Part shown: one piece after another, positions 45,157 to 53,987 of the stretch
Layout of the letters: each line of letters begins with the position of its first letter
Position numbering within the stretch: the stretch's first letter is position 1
NCBI GenBank assembly: GCA_017305715.1
Contig: JAFKKG010000034.1
Coordinates: forward strand, 1-64,000
DNA length: 64,000 bases
Reading direction: 5' to 3'
From: Hyphomicrobiales bacterium
GTDB lineage: Bacteria; Pseudomonadota; Alphaproteobacteria; Rhizobiales; Xanthobacteraceae
Program-made: the position numbers and the translations under genes
Notes under the pieces: model-generated
What the model was told of the DNA's origin: nothing
Database searches by the model: none
The model's input: the letters and a program-made list of their open reading frames with translations, nothing else

Positions 45157-46137
45157 CTATTCCTCCGCCTTGAACGGCCGCGTCAGCAGCCCTTCGATCG
45201 CCGCGTCGATCGTCACCTTGCCGGCCAATATCGCCGCGACCGCATTTGATACCGGCATGTCGACATTCTGCGAGGCCGCCAGCTCGATCAGCACCGGTGC
45301 GGTGAAGGCGCCTTCCGCGAGCTTGTCGCGCGGCGGCAGCTCGCCGCGCCCGAGCGCGATGCCGAGCGCAAAATTGCGCGACTGCGGGCTGGAGCAGCTC
45401 AGGATCAGATCGCCCAAGCCGGAAAGCCCGGCCAGGGTTTCAGGCCGCGCGCCGCAGGCGCGACCGAGCCGCGCCAACTCGCTGAAGCCGCGCGTGGTCA
45501 AGGCCGCCAGCGCCGATGCGCCGAGCTTGCGTCCCTGTACGATCCCGGCCGCGATCGCCAATACGTTCTTCGCCGCGCCGCCGATCTCGACGCCGCGGAT
45601 ATCCGTGGTGTGATAGGGCCGGAACGTCGACGAGCCGAGCGCCTGCACCAGCGCGCTTGCCAGCGTTTCGTCCTTGGCCGCCAGCGTCACCGCGGTCGGA
45701 AGCCCGCGCGCGACGTCCTCGGCAAAGCTCGGCCCGGAGAGAATAGCCGGCGTCGCCTCGGGCGCGGCTTCGGCAATCACTTCGGTCATGAATTTGTGGG
45801 TGCCGCGCTCGATGCCCTTGGCGGTGGCGATCACCGGCGTCGCCTTTTTCAGATGCGGCGCCAGCGCCAGCGCCGCCTCGCGCAAATTCTGCGCGGGCGT
45901 TGCGATCAGGATGATGTGGGCGCCGGCCGCGGCGGCGATCCGGTTGGTGATTTCGATGCTTTGATCGAGACGCAGGCCCGGCAGCCGCGGATTGGCATGC
46001 GCCAGCTTCATCTGCGCCGCGTTCTCGGCGTTGCGTGCATAGAGGATGACGTCGCGGCCCGCGCGCGCCGCAACGCCCGCCAACGCCGTGCCCCAGGCGC
46101 CCGCGCCGATGACAGCGACCGTGTTATCCGATGGCAT
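45157..46137 (-). CDS. gpsA: NAD(P)H-dependent glycerol-3-phosphate dehydrogenase
   Basis: A 326-residue enzyme that reduces dihydroxyacetone phosphate to sn-glycerol-3-phosphate for phospholipid synthesis. The Rossmann start [38 protein letters not shown], and the catalytic-lysine region [19 protein letters not shown] and [16 protein letters not shown] are all present. Length normal. Operon tsaD-gpsA-EVE: 2 bases separate tsaD from gpsA and 3 bases gpsA from the EVE gene. Confidence 0.96.
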   Translation of the reverse strand: MPSDNTVAVIGAGAWGTALAGVAARAGRDVILYARNAENAAQMKLAHANPRLPGLRLDQSIEITNRIAAAAGAHIILIATPAQNLREAALALAPHLKKATPVIATAKGIERGTHKFMTEVIAEAAPEATPAILSGPSFAEDVARGLPTAVTLAAKDETLASALVQALGSSTFRPYHTTDIRGVEIGGAAKNVLAIAAGIVQGRKLGASALAALTTRGFSELARLGRACGARPETLAGLSGLGDLILSCSSPQSRNFALGIALGRGELPPRDKLAEGAFTAPVLIELAASQNVDMPVSNAVAAILAGKVTIDAAIEGLLTRPFKAEE

Positions 46138-46139
46138 CG

Positions 46140-47231
46140 CTAGAATCCCGCCCGGGTGTTGGCATAGCCTTTAGGTGCGGCGGCATTGGCGTCGAGCAGC
46201 CAGCGCGCGCGCGGCGGCGCATCCATCGTGTCGGTGAGGCCCAGCGCCATCCGTTCCGCGCCGGCCCAGGCGATCATCGCGCCATTATCCGTGCACAGCG
46301 CCGGCGGCGGAATAATCAGCGTGGTCTGCGCTTTCGCGGCGACATCCTGCAAGGCGCCGCGGATCGCGTGATTGGCGGCGACGCCGCCGGCCGCGACCAA
46401 TGCGCGGGGCGGACCGAATTGTTCGTGGAACAATCGTAGCCCGACGCTCAACCGGTCCGCGGTGGCCTCCAGCACCGCGGCCTGGAAGCTCGCGCAGAGA
46501 TCGCTGACATCCTGCGGCTCCAACGGCGTCATCCGGCTGGCCTCGTTACGCACGGCGGTCTTCAATCCGGACAGCGAGAAATTCGCATCCGGCCGGCCGA
46601 GCATCGGGCGGGGAAACGCAAACCGCGTTGGATCGCCGCCGCTGGCGGCACGCTCGACCTCCGGTCCGCCCGGATAGGGCAGCGCCAGCATCTTTGCGAC
46701 CTTGTCGAAGGCCTCGCCCATGGCGTCATCGACCGTGGTGCCGAGCCGCACATATTTGCCGACGCCGACCACCGCCACGATCTGGGTATGACCGCCGGAG
46801 GCGAGAAACAGGCAATAGGGGAACGCCAGTGCGCACGTGAGTCGCGGCGTCAGCGCGTGGGCCTCGAGATGGTTGACCGCAACGAGCGGCGTATCGTGCA
46901 CCATCGCGATCGCCTTTGCGGTGGTGAGGCCGACGATCACCCCGCCGATCAGCCCGGGACCCGCGGCGGCCGCGACCGCCGACAATTGCGCGAATCCGAC
47001 GCCGGCTTCCTTCATCGCGCTGCCGACGATGCCGTCGAGCAGATCGACATGGGCGCGTGCCGCGATCTCCGGCACCACGCCGCCGAACCGGGCGTGCTCG
47101 TCGGTCTGCGAGCGCACGATATTGGACAGGATTCGGCCGCTGCCGTCGCCCGCCCGCTCGACGACCGCGGCCGCAGTCTCGTCGCAGGTGGTCTCGATCC
47201 CCAACACCAGCATCGGCGTGTCGTTATTCAA
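46140..47231 (-). CDS. tsaD: tRNA N6-threonylcarbamoyladenosine synthase subunit TsaD
   Basis: A 363-residue ASKHA protein that transfers threonylcarbamate to A37 of ANN-decoding tRNAs, with TsaB and TsaE. It shows [37 protein letters not shown] with the metal-binding histidines, SGGHTQIV and the C-terminal [13 protein letters not shown]. Length typical. First gene of the operon with gpsA and the EVE gene; divergent from hemD with a 125-base gap. Confidence 0.96.
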   Translation of the reverse strand: MNNDTPMLVLGIETTCDETAAAVVERAGDGSGRILSNIVRSQTDEHARFGGVVPEIAARAHVDLLDGIVGSAMKEAGVGFAQLSAVAAAAGPGLIGGVIVGLTTAKAIAMVHDTPLVAVNHLEAHALTPRLTCALAFPYCLFLASGGHTQIVAVVGVGKYVRLGTTVDDAMGEAFDKVAKMLALPYPGGPEVERAASGGDPTRFAFPRPMLGRPDANFSLSGLKTAVRNEASRMTPLEPQDVSDLCASFQAAVLEATADRLSVGLRLFHEQFGPPRALVAAGGVAANHAIRGALQDVAAKAQTTLIIPPPALCTDNGAMIAWAGAERMALGLTDTMDAPPRARWLLDANAAAPKGYANTRAGF

Positions 47232-47356
47232 TTTGATCCCTTGCGCGTGCCGTCAAAACAACGCTTCCGTAACCCGGTAGCATTACGAGGTCTCGACGTG
47301 CAATCGTCGGTTAAGGCCGAACCATCTTGCGCAAGGACTTTTTGGAGATCTGAGGC

Positions 47357-48103
47357 ATGGCCGTGCTCGTCACCCGCCCGCATCCGGACGATGAGGCCAC
47401 GGCAGCGGCCCTTCGTGCCCGGGGTTTTGAGGTGTTGCGGGCGCCGATGCTGCGGTTCGAGCCCGTCCCGTTCCATGACGATGCGGATGCCCGCTACGGC
47501 GCCATCATCGTCACCAGTGCCAACGCGCTGCGCGCCATCGCGTCCCATCTCGCCGATAGCCGGTTGTTGAAACTGCCGCTGTTCGCGGTCGGCGAACATA
47601 CCGCCGCCGTCGCCCGCGAGGCCGGCTTTGCCGAGGTGAGCGTGGCCGGGGGCGATGCCGGGGCGCTGCGCGATCTGGTGCTGGGCGCCGCGAAATCGAA
47701 ACAACTGAAGAGAGCCAGCACGCTGCTCTATCTGGCGGGCGCCGACCTCGCGCGCGATCTTGCGGGCGAATTGGGCGAGAAGGGATTTACGGTCGTGACC
47801 CATACGACCTACCGGATGATCCCGGCCTCCAGCCTGCCGCGGGAAATATGTGACGCTTTCGTGGCGAGCCGGATCGAGGCGGTGCTGCATTACTCACGCC
47901 GCAGCGCGCGCGCCTTTCTGGATGCGGCACGGTCCGGCGGCGTCGAAATTTCGGCGCTGGCGCTGCCACAATGCTGTATTTCAGCCACCGTGGCCGCCGT
48001 CCTGCGCGATGCCGGGGCAACCCAGGTCACGGCGGCGGCCCAGCCGGACGAAAATGCCTTGTTCGAGGCATTGGGCCGTGCTTTGCGGACCCGATTGGCC
48101 TAA
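47357..48103 (+). CDS. hemD: Uroporphyrinogen-III synthase
   Basis: A 248-residue HemD that cyclises hydroxymethylbilane with inversion of ring D. It has the two-domain HemD fold with VLVTRPHPDDEATAAALRARGFEVL at the start, VTSANALRAI, and YSRRSARAFLDA/ CISATVAAVLRDAGATQVTAA near the end. Sequence conservation in HemD is always low, so identification rests on length, fold pattern and neighbours. It heads the hemD-mitofilin-hemY set; in related genomes hemC usually precedes it, but it is not in this window. Start 47357 has GGAG/TGAGG upstream. Confidence 0.9.
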   Translation: MAVLVTRPHPDDEATAAALRARGFEVLRAPMLRFEPVPFHDDADARYGAIIVTSANALRAIASHLADSRLLKLPLFAVGEHTAAVAREAGFAEVSVAGGDAGALRDLVLGAAKSKQLKRASTLLYLAGADLARDLAGELGEKGFTVVTHTTYRMIPASSLPREICDAFVASRIEAVLHYSRRSARAFLDAARSGGVEISALALPQCCISATVAAVLRDAGATQVTAAAQPDENALFEALGRALRTRLA

Positions 48104-48157
48104 GACGGCCAGATTCTGCTACGTTCAGGGCAACTCACGGCTAAGGGAACCGCTGCG

Positions 48158-49384
48158 ATGGTCGATGACAGGCCTGAAAACCAGGGATCGCTGCCCGAAT
48201 CGGAACGGCCCAAGCGGGAACCGCCGACCATCGATCTCGAGGCGACCGAAGTGAAGAGCGAGAGCGCGAAGGCCGGCGATGCCGCGGCTGAAGCGGCACC
48301 CGAAGCCGCGGCCGAAGCGCCTGCCGCGGAACCGGCGTCTCAACCGGACTCGCAACCGGTACCACCGTCAGCGCCGGTTTCGCCCTGGATCGTCGCGCCG
48401 GTTTCCGGCGCCGTGGCGGCCGCGCTGGTGATCGGCGTTGGCTGGATGCTGGGCTGGCCCGCCGTTCAATCGGCGGCAACACCGCCGGCGCCGCAGCTCA
48501 ACGCCGCCGCGATCGACGATCTCACCGGGCGCATCGCGGGCCTGGAAACCAAAATCAGCAAACCTGTCGCGCCGGTGGCCGATCCGGCGGCGCTGGCGCG
48601 GATGGATACGCTGGAAAAATCGCTCACCGCGCTGCGCGGCGAACTCGCAACCACGCGCGCGCAAGGCGAAAAACTCGCCGCCGCGATCAATGAGGTGAAA
48701 TCAGCGCCGCGCGCCGATGGCACGCCGGCGCCGGATCTGTCCGCGATCAACGAACAGATCGCCAAGATCGACAGCGCAATGCGGGCGCAAGCGGCTGAAA
48801 TCGCCGAGCAAGCCAGCAAGATCGCCAACGCCAAACCGGTCGAGGCGAAAGCGGCGGATGATCTACCGCTGCGCCGGGTGGTGGCCGCCGCCCTGCTCGA
48901 CGTTCTCGTCCGCACCGGCGATCCCTATCCGGCGGCGCTCGCCGCGGCCAAGACGATGGCGCCCAATGCCGATGCGCTGAAGCCGCTCGAACAGTTCGCT
49001 ACGACGGGCGTGCCGAACGGCGGCAGGCTTTCCAGCGAATTGCTGGCGCTGGTGCCGAAATTGTCGCCGGTCACACCGCAGGACAATGCCACGACCGGCT
49101 CCGGCGTCATCGAGCGGTTGCAGGCCGGCGCAGCCAAACTGGTCCGCATCGAGCGTACCGACACATCGGGCAGCGATCGCGGTGCCGTGGTGGCGCGCGC
49201 GACCGCGGCGGCGCTGCGTAACGATTTCAATGAAGCGCGGCGCGAGCTGAAGACGCTGGCGCCGGCCGATCGCGCCGCGGCGCAATCCTGGCTCGACAAG
49301 GCCGACGCGCGCGATGCGGCGCTGGCGGCTTCCCGTCAATTTGCGGCTGACGCCATGAACGTGCTCGCCAAACCGGCGCAATAA
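48158..49384 (+). CDS. Mitofilin/Mic60-like inner-membrane protein (COG4223)
   Basis: A 408-residue protein. A cytoplasmic acidic/alanine-proline-rich N terminus (1-70) precedes one membrane helix (about 75-95), a coiled-coil region (about 120-225) and a C-terminal mitofilin-like domain (about 240-400). This alphaproteobacterial protein is the homologue of mitochondrial Mic60, which shapes inner-membrane folds in phototrophs and mitochondria; the conserved location between hemD and hemY is itself a hallmark. In this strain a membrane-shaping role is inferred. Confidence 0.9.
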   Translation: MVDDRPENQGSLPESERPKREPPTIDLEATEVKSESAKAGDAAAEAAPEAAAEAPAAEPASQPDSQPVPPSAPVSPWIVAPVSGAVAAALVIGVGWMLGWPAVQSAATPPAPQLNAAAIDDLTGRIAGLETKISKPVAPVADPAALARMDTLEKSLTALRGELATTRAQGEKLAAAINEVKSAPRADGTPAPDLSAINEQIAKIDSAMRAQAAEIAEQASKIANAKPVEAKAADDLPLRRVVAAALLDVLVRTGDPYPAALAAAKTMAPNADALKPLEQFATTGVPNGGRLSSELLALVPKLSPVTPQDNATTGSGVIERLQAGAAKLVRIERTDTSGSDRGAVVARATAAALRNDFNEARRELKTLAPADRAAAQSWLDKADARDAALAASRQFAADAMNVLAKPAQ

Positions 49385-49392
49385 GGATTTCA

Positions 49393-51141
49393 ATGATCCG
49401 GATCATCCTGTTTCTGCTGTTGATCGCGCTCGGTGCAGCGGGCGCGGCCTGGGTTGCCGAGCAGACCGGCGAGGTCGTGCTGTCGTCGGGTAATCTGAAG
49501 ATCGCGACCACGTTGCCGGTGTTTATGCTGGGGCTCGGCATCGTCGTGGTCGCGGCCGTGATGGTCTGGGCAATCCTGCGCGGTCTGTGGCGCACGCCGG
49601 AGCGTCTTCGCAGGAGCAGGCGCGAACGCCGTCATGCCCGCGGCCGCCATGCCATCACGCAGGGATTGCTGGCGATCGGACACGGCGATTCCAGCGCGGC
49701 GCGCAGCCATGCCGAAGTCGCGCGGCGCCACGCGGCGCAGGACCCGCTGGCGCTGCTGCTGGAAGCCCAGGCGGCGCAGCTCAATGGCGACCAGGCGGGC
49801 GCGCAACGCGCCTTCCGCGCCATGGCCGAACGTGAGGATACAAGGCTGCTCGGCCTGCGCGGCCTGTTCATCGAGGCGCAACGCGCCGATGATCCGGTCG
49901 CCGCCATGATGGTCGCCGAGGAAGCGCTGAAAATTTCGCCGTCATCGTCCTGGGCCTCGCATGCCGTGCTCGGCTTCTGCTGCGCCAAGGGCGACTGGAC
50001 CGGCGCGATGAGCATTCTCGACAACAATCAATCGTCGGGATTGATCGACAAGGCGACCTATCGCCGTCAGCGCGGCGTGCTGCTGACCGCGCGCGCGCTC
50101 GAACTCGAGAAGGTCGATCGCGATCTTGCGCGCGAGAGCGCGATGGAAGCCGTCAAGCTGGCACCGACGTTGGTGCCGGCCGCGGTGCTTGCCAGCAAAT
50201 TCGAAAGCGAGGCGCACCAGGTGCGGCGTTCGATGCGCATCGTCGAAACGGCGTGGCTGGCGCAGCCGCATCCCGATCTCGCCGACGCCTATGCGCATGT
50301 GAAGCTCGGCGACTCCGCACGCCAGCGGCTGGTGCGGGTCGAGACGCTGGCGGCGAAAGCGCCCGGCCATATCGAGGGCGCGCTGGCGATCGCGCGCGCC
50401 GCGATCGACGCCTCCGAATTTGCGAAGGCGCGCGAGGCGCTGGCGCCGTTCGTCGCCGCACCGACGCAGCGGGTGGCGCTGCTGATGGCGGAGATCGAGC
50501 GCACCGAACATGGCGACAGCGGCCGCGCCCGGGCCTGGACCCTGCGCGCGGTGCGCGCGCGGCACGATCCGGCCTGGACCGCGGACGGCTATGTCAGCGA
50601 TCGCTGGCGTCCGGTCTCGCCGGTCACCGGCCGGCTCGATGCCTTCCAATGGCAGACCCCGGTCGCCGCCCTGCCGTCCGACAAGGACGGCGCCCTCGAA
50701 TCCTCGCCGTTCGAAGAGGCGATGCTGGCCACCCCGCGCCGCGCGGTCGTGCTCGAGCCGCCGGCTCCAGCCCCGGCCCCGGTGGCGCCGGTCGAGGCCG
50801 AATCGGCCGAGCCTGCCGCGACGGCGGCGCCTGCCGCCGCCCAGGACAACGCCCCGCCCGCCACCGCTGAACCGGAACCTGCTCCTGGCCCTGCCGCGGA
50901 GCCCATGCCGCCGCCGTCCCAACCGGCGCCCGTTGCCGCAGCCCCCCTGTTTCGTGCCCGCCAGGACATTCCAAAGGCGGTTCCGACGCCGATTCCGGCC
51001 GTGATTCCCATTGTCCGGGCGCCGGATGATCCCGGCATCGCGGATGACGGCACGCCGGACGAATTCGCCCAGCAAATCAGCCCGCCCAAGGCCCAGGCCG
51101 GCGGCTGGAGGGGATTTTTGTCGCGCTGGGGCGGGGAATAG
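49393..51141 (+). CDS. hemY: HemY N-terminal domain protein
   Basis: A 582-residue inner-membrane protein with two N-terminal membrane helices (about 3-20 and 40-62), then TPR-like helical repeats (about 80-400), then a proline/alanine-rich tail (from about 450). Bacterial HemY of this type is not protoporphyrinogen oxidase despite the older name; its exact role in heme metabolism is unclear. It lies 8 bases after the mitofilin gene and closes the hemD-mitofilin-hemY unit. The low-complexity tail differs among species and is not diagnostic. Confidence 0.9.
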   Translation: MIRIILFLLLIALGAAGAAWVAEQTGEVVLSSGNLKIATTLPVFMLGLGIVVVAAVMVWAILRGLWRTPERLRRSRRERRHARGRHAITQGLLAIGHGDSSAARSHAEVARRHAAQDPLALLLEAQAAQLNGDQAGAQRAFRAMAEREDTRLLGLRGLFIEAQRADDPVAAMMVAEEALKISPSSSWASHAVLGFCCAKGDWTGAMSILDNNQSSGLIDKATYRRQRGVLLTARALELEKVDRDLARESAMEAVKLAPTLVPAAVLASKFESEAHQVRRSMRIVETAWLAQPHPDLADAYAHVKLGDSARQRLVRVETLAAKAPGHIEGALAIARAAIDASEFAKAREALAPFVAAPTQRVALLMAEIERTEHGDSGRARAWTLRAVRARHDPAWTADGYVSDRWRPVSPVTGRLDAFQWQTPVAALPSDKDGALESSPFEEAMLATPRRAVVLEPPAPAPAPVAPVEAESAEPAATAAPAAAQDNAPPATAEPEPAPGPAAEPMPPPSQPAPVAAAPLFRARQDIPKAVPTPIPAVIPIVRAPDDPGIADDGTPDEFAQQISPPKAQAGGWRGFLSRWGGE

Positions 51142-51234
51142 CTTGGGCTAAGCGTTTATCTTGCCAAGGCGGGCGCTGCCCGATATCAGGTGGCACGCGT
51201 TTTCGGCCCATTCGCCGAACGCTGCGTCTGGTCC

Positions 51235-51310
51235 GCCGCAATAGCTCAGTTGGTAGAGCACGTCATTCGTAATGACGGGGTCACAGGTTCGAGTCCTGTT
51301 TGCGGCACCA
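51235..51310 (+). tRNA. tRNA-Thr(CGT)
   Basis: Acceptor GCCGCAA pairs with TTGCGGC; D-arm GCTC/GAGC; anticodon loop TTCGTAA gives CGT (Thr codon ACG); T-arm AGGTTCGAGTCCT. CCA is encoded at the end. Confidence 0.97.
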
Positions 51311-51478
51311 TTGACCCGGATCAGCTTTTTCTGGGTCAGCTTCCTGGGTCCAATTTCTCAAGTCGGCTTTTTCATCACGTTTGCTGTCCTTGCCTCGCGC
51401 ACACCCTGCGTGACCTAGCTCACATAACGATCCGTGATCCTCGCCTAGTCTCCGTGCCATCAACACGGGAGACGTCAC

Positions 51479-51988
51479 ATGCGCAAATTCATTCTGATTG
51501 CCGGGCTGGTTTTAGCTTCTGCAAGCGCGCAGGCCGGCGATAGCCGCAGCCTCTCGCTGGCGGGAAGCGACTTGCAGACGGCCCCTGCACCGGCCAGGAC
51601 CAACACGTCATCGCAAATTGCCGAGGCGGCCGAACCGCCGAAGGCCGAAGCCCCGCGCGCGGCCGAGGAGCCAAAGGCCGGCACGCCGCGATATGTCGAG
51701 CGTCCGGCGATCGTCGAGACCAAGCCTGACCGGTACGACGACGGACCGCGCTACAAGGATGAGCCGCGATACAAGGATGAACCGCGGTCTCGCAATGAAG
51801 CGCGCTACCGGGACGAGCCCCGCTACAAGGACGAGCCTCGCTACCGCGATGAGCCTCGTGACCGGGATGAACGGCGCTATTCGGACTCGCGTCGTTATGA
51901 CGACGATGATTACCGGCCCCGCCGGAAGCGCCACTGGGCGGAACGGCGCATCATCAACGCGCTGCACCGTCACGGCATCTACTGGTAA
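51479..51988 (+). CDS. Secreted protein with hexapeptide [PA]RYxDE repeats
   Basis: A 169-residue protein: signal peptide (1-19, ...SAQA-GD), a low-complexity middle, and about seven imperfect hexapeptides of the form PRYKDE/PRYRDE at residues 90-132, giving a highly charged stretch, then a conserved-looking C terminus, RHWAERRIINALHRHGIYW. I do not recognise a family, although the C-terminal motif looks like that of several short bradyrhizobial secreted proteins I have seen. The repeats are visible at DNA level as well. It is followed by a strong terminator. Confidence 0.75.
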   Translation: MRKFILIAGLVLASASAQAGDSRSLSLAGSDLQTAPAPARTNTSSQIAEAAEPPKAEAPRAAEEPKAGTPRYVERPAIVETKPDRYDDGPRYKDEPRYKDEPRSRNEARYRDEPRYKDEPRYRDEPRDRDERRYSDSRRYDDDDYRPRRKRHWAERRIINALHRHGIYW

Positions 51989-52003
51989 ATCCGGAAAACA
52001 AAA

Positions 52004-52031
52004 CGCGCCCCTGGGCCAACCCGGGGGCGCG
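52004..52031. terminator. Bidirectional terminator between convergent genes
   Basis: CGCGCCCCTGGG/CCCGGGGGCGCG with a 4-base loop, 12 paired positions (one G-T). It sits between the hexapeptide-repeat gene (+) and the deacetylase gene (-). On the plus strand CTTTCATTG follows, and on the minus strand TTTTGTTTT follows. Confidence 0.85.
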
Positions 52032-52076
52032 CTTTCATTGTCTGGATGAGCGCGCCGTCGCAGGCGCGCCGATCGC

Positions 52077-53099
52077 TCAATCCTGAGCGGTCTGCACCAC
52101 GCTGCTGATCGGGCGGCTGGCAACCGTGGGCACTTTGAGGTCTTTCACCAGCATCGCGTCATACTCGGCCAGGGTCTCGAGCTGCACCTTGGCCTTCATC
52201 AGCACGACCTTGTAGCCGCCGGCCTTGAGGCGGCGCAGCAGCGTCGGCAGCGCGGCTGCCGTATGCTTCTGAAGATCATGCATCAGGATGACGCCCTTGC
52301 CCTGCTTGTCGAGCTTGGTCATGACGTTGTTGATGACCTGGTCGGGACCCGATGATTTGAAGTCGTTGGAATCGACGTCGACGGAGAACATCGCGATGTT
52401 GCGCGTGCCGAGATAGTCGCGCGTCGCCTGGGTGTGTCCGAGCCCCGGGAAGCGGAAGAACGGTGCGGGTGCAGCGCCGAGCGCCATCTTCACGGCGCTG
52501 AAGCCCTTCTCGATCTCTTCCTTGGCCATCTGCTCGGTCATCTTCTTGCCGTCGAGATGCGCGTGCGACCAGGTGTGCGAGCCGACGGTGTGGCCGGCTG
52601 CGAAAACCTGCTTGAGGATTTCAGGATGATAGGTCGTGTGCTTGCCGACCGGGAAGAACACCGCCTTGGTGCATTCGTCGGCAAGCGCCTTCAGCACCGC
52701 CGGCGTGGTCGGCCACGGGCCGTCGTCGAAGGTCAGCACGACTTCCTTCTCGGCCAGGAAATCGAATTGCTTGTATTGAAGGAAACCGAAGCCCGGCCCG
52801 CCCGTGGTGTCGATGATGACGGTGCGGCTGAGGCCGAGCGCGTCGGGATTGGCGCAAACCGATTTGGCGGCCACGGGCGCGGGAGGCGGCGGGGGCGTGG
52901 CCGGTTTCGAAAGCGAAGCCGTTACTTCGACATCGTCCTTCGGCTTGGCGGCGGGGGCCGGCAGCGGATCGGGGTTGCGGGCGGCAATGGTTTGCGGGGG
53001 TGCCGTATCGGCACGCGGCGAAGAGGTCCAGAACCAAATACCGGCGATCAAGGCCGCCGAAACAACACTGGCCAGCATCAGGCCTAACGCATTACGCAT
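52077..53099 (-). CDS. Polysaccharide deacetylase (NodB domain) protein
   Basis: A 340-residue carbohydrate esterase 4 protein with an N-terminal membrane segment (about 5-25) and a proline-rich linker (to ~80). The NodB domain has motif 1 VVLTFDDGPWP with the catalytic Asp pair, motif 2 HTVGSHTWSHAHL with the metal histidines, and the later segments RFPGLGHTQATRDYL and GVILMHDLQKHTAAALPTLL. It should N-deacetylate a periplasmic or envelope polysaccharide such as peptidoglycan or a chitin-like chain. Start 53099 is chosen; the frame is open to 53138. Confidence 0.9.
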   Translation of the reverse strand: MRNALGLMLASVVSAALIAGIWFWTSSPRADTAPPQTIAARNPDPLPAPAAKPKDDVEVTASLSKPATPPPPPAPVAAKSVCANPDALGLSRTVIIDTTGGPGFGFLQYKQFDFLAEKEVVLTFDDGPWPTTPAVLKALADECTKAVFFPVGKHTTYHPEILKQVFAAGHTVGSHTWSHAHLDGKKMTEQMAKEEIEKGFSAVKMALGAAPAPFFRFPGLGHTQATRDYLGTRNIAMFSVDVDSNDFKSSGPDQVINNVMTKLDKQGKGVILMHDLQKHTAAALPTLLRRLKAGGYKVVLMKAKVQLETLAEYDAMLVKDLKVPTVASRPISSVVQTAQD

Positions 53100-53312
53100 C
53101 GCTACACTTTCCACTTTACGCAGGGCACACAGACGCAATGGGCCATTAATGCGAACAAGGTCTTAACGCCTCCCCAACACGACGCCGGGACTCCAAGAAA
53201 AATAGGGGGTTATCTCTGTGTGATGGACGTCACAGCGCCGGCGGCGGGCGCGGTGCATGGTCGGTGCATCAACAACGGGCCGCATCATGCGGCCTCAAAC
53301 CGGGAGCCGAAC

Positions 53313-53588
53313 ATGACCAACTTCTTCACCGCCGCTCGTAACGTCAGCGTCGTGCTGGCTGTTGCCGCCTCGCTTTCCGCAATGACCTCGACCTCGAGCT
53401 TCGCCTACAGCGAAGAAGCCCGTGCGCAGTGCACCGGCGATGCTTTCCGCCTCTGCAGCTCCGAGATCCCGAACATTCCGAAGATCACCGCCTGCATGAT
53501 CAAGAACCGCTCGAATCTGTCCGCTGGCTGCCGCGCCGTGATGGACCGCCAGGCGGCTGAGCAGAAGGCCAAGGTCGCCGCGCAGTGA
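53313..53588 (+). CDS. Small secreted cysteine-rich repeat protein
   Basis: A 91-residue protein with a signal peptide (about 1-30, ...SFA-YS) and one cysteine-rich repeat: CTGDAFRLCSSEIPN...ITACMIKNRSNLSAGCRAVM. This matches the Cys-rich FGFR/Golgi apparatus protein 1 repeat pattern (C-x6-C-x15-C-x11-C) found in many alphaproteobacterial small proteins. Four cysteines probably form two disulfides. Start 53313 has GGGAGCC upstream. A similar protein is at 53775. Function unknown; a strong terminator follows. Confidence 0.82.
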   Translation: MTNFFTAARNVSVVLAVAASLSAMTSTSSFAYSEEARAQCTGDAFRLCSSEIPNIPKITACMIKNRSNLSAGCRAVMDRQAAEQKAKVAAQ

Positions 53589-53615
53589 TCTGAAGGGCTC
53601 CCGCTTCTTCGAGAA

Positions 53616-53655
53616 GCGCTTGCGTCGATCCGACGCAGGCGCTTTTTCGTTTTTT
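53616..53655 (+). terminator. Intrinsic terminator after the Cys-rich protein gene
   Basis: GCGCTTGCGTCG/CGACGCAGGCGC with a 3-base loop (12 pairs, one G-T), followed by TTTTTCGTTTTTT. Confidence 0.92.
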
Positions 53656-53774
53656 GGCGGCCGGTTTGCCCCGCCAAACCGTTTCTACCGGGAACAGGTC
53701 CAGGATGGCTTTCGCCCGAAAACGCGATAGAAGGCTCGGGAAGCGGCGTTCATTGCCGCGTGAAGGCAAACGAT

Positions 53775-53984
53775 ATGACCAGATACCTTTTCGTACTTCC
53801 GCTCGTTCTGATGGCGTCCGCCGCTTCGGCGCAGCAGGGCCATGACGCCTGCGCCCGGGACGTGTCGCGGTTTTGCCGCGCCCAGATGAATGACGGCGAC
53901 ATGGTCGTGCTGGCGTGCCTGCAGCAGAACCGCTCCCGCATCAGCAAGGCCTGTCAGCAAACGCTGGCCGCCCACGGACGGTAA
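53775..53984 (+). CDS. Second small secreted cysteine-rich repeat protein
   Basis: A 69-residue protein with signal peptide (1-19, ...ASA-QQ) and one cysteine-rich repeat, CARDVSRFCRAQMNDGDMVVLACLQQNRSRISKACQQTL (given in parts: CARDVSRFC, ACLQQNR, KACQQTL). The cysteine spacing matches the neighbouring protein at 53313, with little other identity. The start at 53775 avoids the five-codon extension upstream. It is convergent with the MFS gene, whose stop lies three bases away. Confidence 0.8.
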   Translation: MTRYLFVLPLVLMASAASAQQGHDACARDVSRFCRAQMNDGDMVVLACLQQNRSRISKACQQTLAAHGR

Positions 53985-53987
53985 GAT

